The notes under the pieces are model-generated. The model had not been told where the DNA came from. It was given only the letters and a program-made list of their open reading frames with translations, and made no database searches. Positions 7,691-15,988 of a DNA stretch of 64,000 bases are shown here, piece by piece; the stretch's first letter is position 1, and each line of letters opens with the position of its first letter. The position numbers were made by a program, and so were the translations under genes. The stretch spans positions 1 through 64,000 of the forward strand of contig NZ_BBWZ01000013.1 in assembly GCF_001015055.1 (NCBI RefSeq), written 5' to 3'. This stretch comes from Aneurinibacillus tyrosinisolvens. Lineage in GTDB: Bacteria > Bacillota > Bacilli > Aneurinibacillales > Aneurinibacillaceae.

Positions 7691-8392
7691 ATGGAACTCT
7701 CTAGAAAAGCTATCCCATATACACCTGTTAACAAACCGTTACATGAGATGACAGTCATGATTGTTTCAACTTCTGGGGTACACCTAAAAGATCAAGAGCC
7801 GTATAACACTGATCCTGCGGAAGGAGATGCAACCTTTCGCATCATACCGGGAGATGTGGAGGCAAAGGACTTGACGGTGACCCATGCGGCACCAAAGGAG
7901 CATTATAATACGGATGCTCCCAAAGAAGACATTAATTGTGTTTTTCCAATCGACCGGTTAAGAGAAATGGTCGATGAGGGGGACCTTGGTGGAGTAGCTG
8001 AAAAACATCTAACAATGATGGGCTATTCCATGAGGTTAAATAAAATAAACAAAGAGACGATTCCAGCTCTCGTTAAAGAAGTCGTTCGGTCAAAGGCAGA
8101 CGCAGTACTTTTAACTGCCGGCTGACCGCTTTGTCATCGCACTGTAGTTACAGTGCAGCGTGGAATTGAGGCTCAGGGGATTCCAACCACTTTAATAACG
8201 CTGGATGTTGAGCAATCGAGTCTGATGAGACCTCCTCGAGCCATTCATCCAATCGGGTTTGAATTTGGGCACTCTTTAGGAAAGCCGAATGATAAAAACA
8301 CCCAAATGAAAGTGTTGGAAGCAGCTCTGAATGAATTAACCGTAAAGCAAGAGCCTGGTAATATTCATGAAGTGCATTTTCCGAGCTATTAG
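7691..8392 (+). CDS. GrdB/PrdB-like selenoprotein (glycine/betaine/D-proline reductase selenoprotein B family)
   Basis: A 233-codon protein with an in-frame TGA at codon 145 (8123-8125). Reading through gives LLTAGUPLCHRTVV, a UxxC redox motif in the position of the active-site Sec of GrdB/PrdB subunits. The part before the TGA has DLTVTHAAPKEHYNTD and FPIDRLREMV, the part after has RPPRAIHPIGFEFGHSLG, all in one frame. The start is ATG 7691, 7 bases after AAGGAG. True GrdB and PrdB work in Stickland reductases with partner subunits; none is nearby, so this is a stand-alone homologue whose substrate is unknown. Coupling to the selenoperoxiredoxin just upstream suggests a joint redox role, which is inference. 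Confidence 0.85.
8139..8156 (+). promoter_or_regulatory. Candidate bacterial SECIS hairpin in the GrdB-like gene
   Basis: GCACTG at 8139-8144 and CAGTGC at 8151-8156 pair perfectly around TAGTTA, 13 bases after the TGA at 8123-8125. Two more A-T pairs could extend the stem into the loop. Position and size fit a SelB-binding SECIS; its sequence differs from the element in the upstream gene. Confidence 0.55.
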
Positions 8393-8424
8393 GGAAATGC
8401 TTTATAGCCTGATATAATCACAAC

Positions 8425-8458
8425 AAGGGACGGGTCTTGAATTTCCGTCCCTTTTGTT
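8425..8458 (+). terminator. Terminator of the selenoprotein operon
   Basis: AAGGGACGG at 8425-8433 pairs with CCGTCCCTT at 8445-8453 with an 11-base loop and a TTTTGTT tail. It separates the operon from the convergent araC gene. Confidence 0.8.
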
Positions 8459-8488
8459 ACGTATACCTGTGTCAAATGAGAAAAACAG

Positions 8489-9403
8489 TTAAGATTCACG
8501 AAGGCGTTTTATATCGCTTATAGGGGGTAGACCGAACATTCGAGAATATTCACGACTGAATTGAGAAGGACTCTCATAACCAACTTGGAACCCGGCATTT
8601 GCAGCGTCCGCTACCTCAGAAAGCATGAGGCGCCGAGCCTCTTGTAATCTTAATTGTTTTTGATATTGCAAAGGACTCATTCTCGTAACTTGTTTAAAAT
8701 GATGATGCAGTGATGAAGAACTCATGTTTGCGGTCAAAGCTAGTTCTTCAATACGTAAAGGCTTAGCAAAATCTCGCTTTATGACATGAATCACTTTGGC
8801 GACACGCTGCGCATGACTACCGATCATTGCTATCTGTTTTACAGAATCACCCTGTTCATCTTGTAGAATTCGGTAAAGAATTTCACGAATCACTATAGGT
8901 GCGAGCACGGGAATATCCTGTGGCGTATCTAAAAGACGAACAAGTCTTAATACGGCATCAAGCAGAAATGAATTCGTCTTACTTACAAACAAGCCTCGTT
9001 GGGAATCTCCCTTTTTGCTCGATGTTTGATCAGATTCCTTAATAATGTCGAAGATTTGCTTCGGATCAAAATCTAATCGAAGACACAAGTACGGGGACTC
9101 TGGGGTCGCCTGGATTATTTCTCCCGAAATTGGCAGATCCACAGACACAACGAGATAATGAGCAGGATCATATTGATAGCCATCCTGTGCCAGCATAACT
9201 AGTTTTGTTCCTTGGGCGACGATACATAAGGCTGGCTCATGGATTGAGTGTATTGGTTCTGATTTATGAGAAGCACGAATGAAATGCAACGAAGAAATAA
9301 CAGTAGAGTGAACCCCATCTTCATCACAAAATCGTTCAATGTGTTGCGCTAATTCCTTTTGCTGCTCCATGACTCTATTATCCATTATTTTTTCTCCCAT
9401 CAT
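8489..9403 (-). CDS. AraC family transcriptional regulator
   Basis: A 304-residue activator-type regulator. The N-terminal half matches the AraC_N cupin domain (EPALCIVAQGTKLVMLAQDGY, then YLVVSVDLPISGEI), and the C-terminal ~100 residues hold two helix-turn-helix units (LALTANMSSSSLHHHFKQVT and VGYESPSQFSREYSRMFG). The ORF is open further upstream, but AAAGGAG lies 5 bases before the ATG at 9403, so that start is chosen over the longer form. It is divergent from the Atu4866/SDR pair and in many bacteria a regulator of this type controls such an oxidoreductase gene; that target assignment is inference. Confidence 0.9.
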   Translation of the reverse strand: MMGEKIMDNRVMEQQKELAQHIERFCDEDGVHSTVISSLHFIRASHKSEPIHSIHEPALCIVAQGTKLVMLAQDGYQYDPAHYLVVSVDLPISGEIIQATPESPYLCLRLDFDPKQIFDIIKESDQTSSKKGDSQRGLFVSKTNSFLLDAVLRLVRLLDTPQDIPVLAPIVIREILYRILQDEQGDSVKQIAMIGSHAQRVAKVIHVIKRDFAKPLRIEELALTANMSSSSLHHHFKQVTRMSPLQYQKQLRLQEARRLMLSEVADAANAGFQVGYESPSQFSREYSRMFGLPPISDIKRLRES

Positions 9404-9592
9404 ATTGACTCCTTTCTTCGATATAGGAATACTTGCGAAACAGTATGACCTCTCTAATCCTGATAGCCCCATTTTATGAAAATTTAGAGGATTAGGCAAT
9501 GATTCTCCGCGAATTGGCTACCTTATAAAGTCCGGATTGCGCGATAATAAATCTGTCCTCAAAAACAATCAGTCGGGAGGGAGCAATCAGAA

Positions 9593-9856
9593 ATGGCGAA
9601 ACAAACAAGCAAAGAACAATATCCATATGTCGGTATGTGGGTCACGAAAGACGGGTATATCCGTCATGAACTCCTGCCTAACGGCCGCTACGATGAGGCC
9701 CGCGGCAACAGAAAAAGTGCTTACCAAGGCAGTTACACAATTACAGGCAATCATATCGATTATGTCGATGATACTGGTTTTACTGCAGATGGCGATTTTC
9801 GAAACGGAATTCTCTATCATGCGGGAATGATTCTCTATCGAGAAGAAAAAATGTGA
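9593..9856 (+). CDS. Atu4866 domain protein
   Basis: An 87-residue protein almost wholly made up of the Atu4866 fold: YVGMWVTKDGYIRHELLPNG, ITGNHIDYVDDTGFTADGDF and LYHAGMILYRE. The family is small beta-barrel proteins of unknown biochemical function, best known from Proteobacteria and Actinobacteria. GGGAGGGAG precedes the ATG at 9593. It is 19 bases ahead of the SDR gene and presumably co-transcribed with it. Confidence 0.87.
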   Translation: MAKQTSKEQYPYVGMWVTKDGYIRHELLPNGRYDEARGNRKSAYQGSYTITGNHIDYVDDTGFTADGDFRNGILYHAGMILYREEKM

Positions 9857-9875
9857 AAATCTAAGGGGGAAAAAC

Positions 9876-10613
9876 ATGTCTAACATTGCAGGGAAAGTAG
9901 TAGTAATTACGGGGGCAAGCAGCGGTATCGGTGAAGCTACGGCACGTCTTCTTGCCCAAAGCGGTGCCCATGTTATATTAGGTGCAAGGCGCACGGAAAA
10001 ACTAGAGGCTCTTACATCCGCAATTCGTTCAGAAGATGGCTTAGCCGATTATAGGGCACTGGATGTCACCAAAAGGGATCAAATGGAAGAATTCATCAGC
10101 TATGTGAAAAACACATTTGGACGAGTGGATGTGATTGTGAATAATGCAGGTGTGATGCCTCTCTCAAAACTTGAAGCTCTGAAGGTTGACGAATGGGATC
10201 GTATGATCGACGTGAACATTCGCGGCGTTCTTCATGGCATTGCAGCAGGGCTTCCGATTATGAAGGAACAAGGATTTGGTCAATTCATTAATATTTCCTC
10301 AATTGGCGGACACGTCGTTTCGCCTACTGCGGCTGTGTATTGCGCCACTAAATTCGCTGTCCGGGCTATCTCTGAAGGGCTGCGTATGGAGGTTGGCGAT
10401 GATATCCGCGTAACCATCGTCTCACCGGGGGTAACCGAATCAGAACTCGCTGATAGTATTTCGGATGAAGAATCTCGTCAGGTGATGAAGGAGTATCGGA
10501 AAATTGCGATTTCACCGGACGCTATTGCTCGTACGATCCTATTTGCGATTGAGCAACCTGCGGACGTTGATGTTAACGAGATCATTGTACGACCAACCGC
10601 GAGTGCCAATTGA
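9876..10613 (+). CDS. SDR family NAD(P)-dependent oxidoreductase
   Basis: A classical short-chain dehydrogenase of 245 residues. The cofactor site is VITGASSGIGEATARL near the N-terminus, followed by NNAG (about residue 89), catalytic Ser in INISSIGG (about 140) and YCATK (Tyr-x-x-x-Lys, about 154-158), and the VSPGVTESE loop. The substrate is unknown. It is paired with the Atu4866 gene and a divergent AraC regulator, an arrangement common in Gram-negative bacteria, so the three genes may have arrived together. Confidence 0.93.
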   Translation: MSNIAGKVVVITGASSGIGEATARLLAQSGAHVILGARRTEKLEALTSAIRSEDGLADYRALDVTKRDQMEEFISYVKNTFGRVDVIVNNAGVMPLSKLEALKVDEWDRMIDVNIRGVLHGIAAGLPIMKEQGFGQFINISSIGGHVVSPTAAVYCATKFAVRAISEGLRMEVGDDIRVTIVSPGVTESELADSISDEESRQVMKEYRKIAISPDAIARTILFAIEQPADVDVNEIIVRPTASAN

Positions 10614-10822
10614 TGCTTTGAAATACCGTATCGAAAGATTTGTGTAAATTAACATATTCCTCTCTCTTTTGGTAAATGTACAAATAAGGGGCTAACACCT
10701 TGAAGAGGAGAGTATACGCGGAATTCGCCAACCCCCCCAGACCTTTTAGAACATTATGAGCTTAATAGATCATAAATATTGTGTATATAATAAGGGAAGT
10801 AAAATTTGGTAGGGGGTTTAAG

Positions 10823-12913
10823 ATGAGTTCCAATCATGAAAATAAGCATCCTAATCGGTTAGCGAATGAAAAATCACCGTATCTTCTGCAACATGCCTAT
10901 AACCCTGTAGATTGGTATCCTTGGGGTGAAGAGGCTTTTAATAAAGCTCGCACAGAAGATAAACCGATATTCTTATCCATCGGTTATAGCACCTGTCATT
11001 GGTGTCATGTAATGGCTCATGAAAGCTTCGAAGATGAGGAAGTCGCAGCGCTCCTTAACGAGCATTACATATCCATCAAAGTCGACCGCGAAGAACGCCC
11101 GGACATCGACCAAATTTACATGACTGTCTGCCAGGCCATGACCGGCCAGGGCGGATGGCCGCTCACCGTTATTATGACGCCGGATAAAGAACCATTCTTC
11201 GCCGGCACTTATTTCCCTAAACAAAGCAAATACGGCCGGCCGGGAATGATGGATCTATTATCTCAAATCCACGATAAATGGACAGAAGACCGCGACGAGG
11301 TCGTCGGCACAGGAAAGCAAATTACACAGGCAATCAAAGATCATCGAGGTGCCAAGCGCGGAGGTGGAGAACTTACCCCGGAAGTGCTTGATAAGGCATA
11401 TGACCAGTACAACAGCACATTTGACGGTCAGTATGGCGGTTTTGGCCAGGCTCCTAAGTTTCCATCACCGCACAACCTGGCATTTCTATTGCGGCACTGG
11501 AAGCTTAGCGGTCAACAGCATGCCCTGGATATGGTCAAAAAAACACTCAACAGCATGCATAATGGAGGAATTTACGACCATGTTGGCTTTGGTTTCTCCA
11601 GATACTCTGTTGACAGGGAATGGCTCGTACCCCACTTCGAAAAGATGCTCTACGACAATGCTCTCCTGGCACTCAGCTATTTAGACACATATCAGGCCAC
11701 AGGAGAAGAGCGGTATGCGCAGGTAGCACGCCAGATTTTTACCTATGTACTGCGGGATATGACCGATCCCCTGGGCGGCTTTTACTCTGCAGAAGATGCG
11801 GATTCCGAAGGGGAGGAAGGCAAATTCTATGTCTGGCGTCCGGAAGAAATTGAGCTTATCCTTGGCAAGGAGGACGGCGCGCGTTTCTGCCGCATTTATA
11901 ATATTACAGACCATGGTAACTTTGAGCATAATACAAGCATCCCTAATCTCATTCACCAGTCCCTCAAGGACTCCGCAAGAGAAGAGGGGATGAGTGAGGA
12001 AGAACTTATCTCTTTCGTTGAAAGGTGCCGCCAGACTTTGTTTGATGCAAGGGAAAAAAGGGTTCATCCGGGCAAGGATGACAAAATCCTGACCGCCTGG
12101 AACGGATTGATGATTGCCGCCATGGCGCGTGGAGCTATAGTACTGAGCGAACCTGCTTATGCAGAAGCGGCAGCCAAAGCGGTATCTTTTATCCGAGAAA
12201 ACCTGCAGAATGAGAACGGAAGGCTGCTGGCGCGCTACCGTGAAGGCGAAGCAGCATTTCCAGCTTATGTCGATGACTATGCGTTTCTCATCTGGGGTCT
12301 CCTGGAGTTATATGAAGCGACTTTTGATACGGACTACATTGTGTATGCGCTTGACCTGCAGGAACAGCAGTTTGAATTATTCTGGGATCGGGAAGAGGGC
12401 GGCTTTTATTTCTACGGCAGTGATAGCGAGCAGCTCCTACTTCGTCCAAAGGAATTATATGATGGTGCGATGCCTTCCGGAAACTCTGTTTCGGCAATGA
12501 ATCTTATCCGTTTAGCGAAGCTAACTGGCAGGGAAGATATCAGCCGCCTGGCAGAAGACCAGATTGATGCCTTTGCGGGAGAGGTTTCCCTGTATCCGCA
12601 AGCTCATGCGCATTTCATGATGGCAGTGCAATTTATACTTGGCCCGGCAAAAGAAATTGTCATCGCTGCACCCAATGCGGAGGCGGCACAGGAGATGATA
12701 GGTACCATTCGTGCCCAGTTCCTCCCAAACACTGTCATGAGCCTGGTAACGGAAGAGAACCGTGCTGAGTTTGCCCGATTAGCACCCGTAATAGAAGATA
12801 AAACAATGGAGGATGAGAAGGTAACCGTTTATGTATGTGAGAATTTCTCTTGCCAGGCACCAGTCACAGATGTGGAGCAACTCAGAAAATTTTATTCGCC
12901 AGGCACTCGTTAA
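10823..12913 (+). CDS. Thioredoxin domain-containing protein, YyaL/DUF255 family
   Basis: A 696-residue cytoplasmic protein homologous to B. subtilis YyaL and animal spermatogenesis-associated protein 20. The N-terminal thioredoxin-like domain shows [20 protein letters not shown] and the CHWC motif in [14 protein letters not shown]; it is followed by an (alpha/alpha)6-barrel region like that of sugar epimerases ([27 protein letters not shown]). The ORF is open from 10781, but AGGGGG at 10811-10816 points to the ATG at 10823. Its physiological role is not established. Confidence 0.92.
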   Translation: MSSNHENKHPNRLANEKSPYLLQHAYNPVDWYPWGEEAFNKARTEDKPIFLSIGYSTCHWCHVMAHESFEDEEVAALLNEHYISIKVDREERPDIDQIYMTVCQAMTGQGGWPLTVIMTPDKEPFFAGTYFPKQSKYGRPGMMDLLSQIHDKWTEDRDEVVGTGKQITQAIKDHRGAKRGGGELTPEVLDKAYDQYNSTFDGQYGGFGQAPKFPSPHNLAFLLRHWKLSGQQHALDMVKKTLNSMHNGGIYDHVGFGFSRYSVDREWLVPHFEKMLYDNALLALSYLDTYQATGEERYAQVARQIFTYVLRDMTDPLGGFYSAEDADSEGEEGKFYVWRPEEIELILGKEDGARFCRIYNITDHGNFEHNTSIPNLIHQSLKDSAREEGMSEEELISFVERCRQTLFDAREKRVHPGKDDKILTAWNGLMIAAMARGAIVLSEPAYAEAAAKAVSFIRENLQNENGRLLARYREGEAAFPAYVDDYAFLIWGLLELYEATFDTDYIVYALDLQEQQFELFWDREEGGFYFYGSDSEQLLLRPKELYDGAMPSGNSVSAMNLIRLAKLTGREDISRLAEDQIDAFAGEVSLYPQAHAHFMMAVQFILGPAKEIVIAAPNAEAAQEMIGTIRAQFLPNTVMSLVTEENRAEFARLAPVIEDKTMEDEKVTVYVCENFSCQAPVTDVEQLRKFYSPGTR

Positions 12914-13011
12914 TGACTGGGCCAATAACAGTTGATGGATCCTCTCTTGGTGTGTAAATTTCATTTACCAATCATTTCGTTTGGTTGTTAAATGCTACGA
13001 AAAAGTAACTC

Positions 13012-13040
13012 AAAAGGCCCTTTCCTACTCGAAAGGGCCT
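13012..13040 (-). terminator. Terminator of the adh gene cluster
   Basis: AGGCCCTTTC at 13015-13024 and GAAAGGGCCT at 13031-13040 form a perfect 10-bp stem. Read on the minus strand it is followed by TTTTGAG and lies 30 bases after the alcohol dehydrogenase stop. Confidence 0.7.
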
Positions 13041-13069
13041 CTATCGAATCGCCTTAATTTAAACCGCCT

Positions 13070-14206
13070 CTATGGCTTAAGAACGACTTTAATACATCCG
13101 TCCGTTTTTGTGTCAAACACTTCATATCCATGTTTCGCTTGGTCCAGAGGGATTACATGGGTAACAACGTCCCCCGGATCCACTTTTCCTTCAGCAACTA
13201 ACTTGTACATGTGCGGCATAAAAGGAATGACCGGCGCCTGTCCCATTTTCAAGTCAATATTGCGGTTGAATAAATCGCCAAGCGGGAAGGCATTATACCT
13301 CATGCCGTAACCCCCTGTAATATGAAGGATTCCCCCTTTTCGTACAGCCTGGGAAGCGATAATAACAGGATTTATTGAACCGCCTTGAAGCTTCAAGCCT
13401 GTTGCAAGAAATTCAAGCGGTGTCATCTTCGCATCCATGCCTACAGCGTCTATAACGATATCGGCTCCGCCTTGCGTAATTTCTTTCAAATGGGTTCCAA
13501 TGTTTTGTTCTTGTTCAAAGTTGACGATTTCTACTTTGTTTGTCCGCTTTGCATGCTCGAGACGGTAATTGACATAATCGACCGCAATGACTCTTTTTGC
13601 CCCTTTAAGCCAGGCGAATTTTTGTGTAAGCAGTCCTACTGGACCACACCCCAGGACAATAACCGTATCACCTTCTTTTACGCCGGCATGTTCGACGGTC
13701 CAATAGGCAGTTGACATGGAGTCCGCGATTAACACTAATTTTTCATCATCCACTTCACAGTCATCCGGCAGCCGGAAAGGAGTGAAATTCCCATACGGAA
13801 CCCGCATGTATTCCGCTTGCCCTCCTGCATACCCGCCGAACGATTCGGAATAGCCGAAATATCCACCGGCGTCTCCATGTGGATTCGAGTTATCGCATTG
13901 GCTTGTCAGCTCGTGGTTACAATACCAGCATTGGCCGCAGGCTACATTAAAAGGGATAATAACCCGGTCTCCTTTCTTTACTTTGGTAACCTCAGGACCT
14001 ACTTCCTCGACAATTCCCATCGGTTCATGCCCGATAATATAATCTTCGGGAAAATTGGCAATCATTCCGTGAATTAAATGCAAATCCGATCCGCATATCG
14101 CTGAACTTGTTACCTTAACGATAATATCGTCCGCTTTTTCGATTTTGGGATCTTTGACTTCCTTGACCTGCACATCTTTGATACCCTGGTACGTAACAGC
14201 TTTCAT
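13070..14206 (-). CDS. adhB: Zinc-dependent alcohol dehydrogenase, AdhB-like
   Basis: A 378-residue medium-chain dehydrogenase. Catalytic zinc ligands are seen in AICGSDLHLIHG and GHEPMG; the structural zinc site is the C-x2-C-x2-C-x7-C set beginning at ACGQCWYCNHELTSQC; the NAD site is VIVLGCGPVGLL. It is the length of B. subtilis AdhB, and that gene sits between yraE and yraF coat-protein genes just as here, which supports the name. GGAGGAAAAACGTACA precedes the ATG. It is the last gene of a three-gene minus-strand cluster with a terminator after it, and probably is made during sporulation. Confidence 0.88.
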   Translation of the reverse strand: MKAVTYQGIKDVQVKEVKDPKIEKADDIIVKVTSSAICGSDLHLIHGMIANFPEDYIIGHEPMGIVEEVGPEVTKVKKGDRVIIPFNVACGQCWYCNHELTSQCDNSNPHGDAGGYFGYSESFGGYAGGQAEYMRVPYGNFTPFRLPDDCEVDDEKLVLIADSMSTAYWTVEHAGVKEGDTVIVLGCGPVGLLTQKFAWLKGAKRVIAVDYVNYRLEHAKRTNKVEIVNFEQEQNIGTHLKEITQGGADIVIDAVGMDAKMTPLEFLATGLKLQGGSINPVIIASQAVRKGGILHITGGYGMRYNAFPLGDLFNRNIDLKMGQAPVIPFMPHMYKLVAEGKVDPGDVVTHVIPLDQAKHGYEVFDTKTDGCIKVVLKP

Positions 14207-14227
14207 TGTACGTTTTTCCTCCTACTT

Positions 14228-14590
14228 TCAATTATTTAGGTCGGCGAATGTGCCAAGCCGAGAGGTATGGTCAGGAAAGAGATCCATAGCAGCAATTTGC
14301 ACCGTCGTCTGAGCTGATTTTAAATCCAATTTAAATTGTTCATTCACATTATAAGGATGCAGCCAGCCTTTGCTCATCATGAGCTCGGAAATCTCTTCGT
14401 GCAGCACAAGAGCCTGCTCCAACTGATTGCGTACAATCGTTCTGGCTTCCGGAGTTGCCGTTTCGGTTAATGCAATGGCACAGTTTCTTACCCCGTTTTT
14501 TGCGGCCATTAAAAAATCAAGTGCAATAGCAGAATCAGCAAGATTGGGCATTCCGTTGGCGTTTATCGGGTCTAAATAGTCGTTATTCAT
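14228..14590 (-). CDS. Spore coat protein, CotF family
   Basis: A 120-residue helical protein of the CotF family (PF07875), with LADSAIALDFLMAAKNGVRN and SELMMSKGWLHPYNVNEQ, close in type to B. subtilis YraF/YraG. CGGAGGTG stands before the ATG at 14590. It lies 17 bases downstream of the smaller coat-like gene and 21 bases upstream of adhB, so the three form one operon. It is expected to be a structural or coat-associated protein of the spore; its exact function is unknown. Confidence 0.85.
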   Translation of the reverse strand: MNNDYLDPINANGMPNLADSAIALDFLMAAKNGVRNCAIALTETATPEARTIVRNQLEQALVLHEEISELMMSKGWLHPYNVNEQFKLDLKSAQTTVQIAAMDLFPDHTSRLGTFADLNN

Positions 14591-14607
14591 CTGTTTTTCA
14601 CCTCCGA

Positions 14608-14814
14608 TTACTGTGTTGGAATTCTTGTATAAAGAGTTTGTAGGTCATTTATCGCTTGAATGGATTGTTGTACGTCTTTTTGCATTAATGTTTTAAGGTC
14701 TTTATCAAAAACTAAGCCTTGCATCATTTTTGATTTGGCCAGGCAAATCGTTTTAAAGTTAAGGAGCTCATGTATTTCCATCGTTTCATGCGGTCCCAGA
14801 TTTTGCTGTTCCAT
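14608..14814 (-). CDS. Small spore coat-like protein, YraD/YraE type
   Basis: A 68-residue protein starting MEQQNLGPHETMEIHELLNF, which matches the start of CotF-family YraD/YraE proteins; it continues with CLAKSKMMQGLVFDKDLKTL. The ATG at 14814 follows GGAGGTGA by 4 bases and is preferred over the upstream in-frame ATG at 14829, which overlaps that site. First gene of the adh cluster. Related proteins form the coat-associated set around adhB in B. subtilis. Confidence 0.78.
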   Translation of the reverse strand: MEQQNLGPHETMEIHELLNFKTICLAKSKMMQGLVFDKDLKTLMQKDVQQSIQAINDLQTLYTRIPTQ

Positions 14815-15557
14815 GTGTTCACCTCCCAAATTTTTAACAGCTATATTTTTTCCTTATCGCCCGGACTTATACAAATTCATCCTCAGAGGAAGAGCGGGCC
14901 AATTTAATTCGAAATCTGGCTTATGATCTTCACAGTGTCGAAGAGAGAACGAAGAAGTTAATATTGCTTGCAGGCTTTGATAAAAAGTTGAGATTTACGA
15001 TCGAGCGCGAGAATGTCCCTTATTTCAACGAGGGGATAAATGGCGCCTGTTGTTTCTTTCCAGATGATATATAATAGAAACATACGTTCGTATTTCTATT
15101 CTGTGAAAGGAGGTCTTCCATGGGCGCACAGACGAAAAATTGTATTCCGCCTTTCTGTTGATGCATACCACACCCGGCCTCACTGCCCTGAACCGAACCG
15201 GATGCCTTACCGATTTTGATGCTTTTCTTCCTTTGCACGATTAGGAAATCGAACGATTATATTCGCTACCCAAACCCTAACTATACAGTATGGGCGTATA
15301 GCCCTTGATAATAAATGAGAAAGATAAAGATGCGTCTTGAACCGGGCGCACAGGATGAGAATCGCTTCAGCGGAAGCGTTGTCCATGAAAGCCACCGGGA
15401 ACCGTGCCAGCGCCCGCTTGTTGTACCCGCCACGAACGCAGGCGGCGAGAGAGCCGGAAACGCACATGTACCGGGGAACCTCCCTACTTCAGAGCGGAGA
15501 GGTTCAGACATACTATCATTTGGAATCTTCATAAAAGATGACCAGGGAGGAATCAAA
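14815..15557. other. Long spacer with a possible SOS-like promoter
   Basis: About 740 bases without a firmly supported gene. The middle (15240-15540) is GC-rich and open in several frames, but none gives a recognisable protein or has a ribosome binding site. At 15070-15122 there is a -10 like TATAAT, a LexA-like inverted site, a strong AAAGGAGG and an ATG opening a 13-codon frame; these are listed separately. Confidence 0.4.
15070..15161 (+). promoter_or_regulatory. TATAAT, LexA-like box and 13-codon ORF
   Basis: TATAAT at 15070-15075 is followed by GAAACATACGTTCG (15077-15090), which differs from the Bacillus LexA box CGAAC-N4-GTTCG at two positions and also forms a small hairpin with the following CGTAT. 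AAAGGAGG at 15106-15113 is placed ideally for the ATG at 15120, which opens MGAQTKNCIPPFC before a TGA at 15159. The TGA is followed directly by TGC. It may be a leader peptide, the start of a decayed SOS gene, or a true mini-ORF; none can be proved from sequence. Confidence 0.3.
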
Positions 15558-15746
15558 ATGCCGGATCGTACTCAACAAGTAGCACAACAAGGACAAGAAC
15601 AAAATAATGTTGGAACAGAAAACGATATTCCAGGTGTTCCGCATATGCTGGAAAACAACGTTCCAGGGCTTCGGCAAGGACTGGGGAAGAATTACACTTC
15701 AGGCGTTCATAAAGGAATGGAAACGGAAATTAGTAAGCAGGAATAG
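15558..15746 (+). CDS. Hypothetical 62-residue hydrophilic protein
   Basis: Not recognised. The ATG at 15558 has AGGGAGGAA 7 bases upstream; the product is rich in Gln, Gly, Asn and Glu (QQVAQQGQEQNNVGTEND, then HMLENNVPGLRQGLGKNY) with no membrane segment or Cys. The open frame extends to 15315 but the extension has a different composition and no start signal. A hairpin terminator follows directly. Low complexity and size are reminiscent of small spore proteins, which is only an impression. Confidence 0.55.
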   Translation: MPDRTQQVAQQGQEQNNVGTENDIPGVPHMLENNVPGLRQGLGKNYTSGVHKGMETEISKQE

Positions 15747-15751
15747 AGTAA

Positions 15752-15797
15752 AAAAAGCGGAATGGCATGTAAGGAACGTGCTCTTCCGCTTTTTCTA
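15752..15797 (+). terminator. Terminator after the 62-residue ORF
   Basis: AAAAAGCGGAA at 15752-15762 pairs with TTCCGCTTTTT at 15784-15794 and the loop itself has a weak inner stem; the tail is T-rich. Confidence 0.7.
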
Positions 15798-15843
15798 TTC
15801 TTCTACTGGTTATTAGGAAAAGTTTCTTGCTTAATTTTAACTA

Positions 15844-15872
15844 TTGATAATCAGTAAAGGTCAGAGTATAAT
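15844..15872 (+). promoter_or_regulatory. SigA promoter of clpE
   Basis: TTGATA at 15844-15849 and TATAAT at 15867-15872 with 17-base spacing. The CtsR site begins 11 bases after the -10 element, so it overlaps the predicted transcription start region. Confidence 0.75.
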
Positions 15873-15883
15873 AAAAACAAGAA

Positions 15884-15907
15884 GGTCAAAGAAAGTCAAA
15901 GTCAAAC
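15884..15907 (+). promoter_or_regulatory. CtsR operator
   Basis: GGTCAAA (15884-15890), AGTCAAA (15894-15900) and a further GTCAAAC (15901-15907) form the tandem heptad repeat recognised by the class III heat-shock repressor CtsR (consensus GGTCAAA-NAN-GGTCAAA). B. subtilis clpE is controlled by CtsR in the same way. Confidence 0.85.
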
Positions 15908-15988
15908 GTTTAAACAGCAATGATTAGAATTGCTTTTTATATAAATTTATTTTACGTATTCATTATTCCAATAGAGGAGGTACGAAAT

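Noticed and set aside
7691-8392. GrdB-like protein as two separate genes (7691-8125 and 8153-8392)
   Set aside because: Both pieces are in one frame with no ribosome binding site for the second, and TGA takes the known Sec position of the family.
15315-15557. N-terminal extension of the 62-residue ORF
   Set aside because: Different composition, no ribosome binding site, while a good one lies before 15558.
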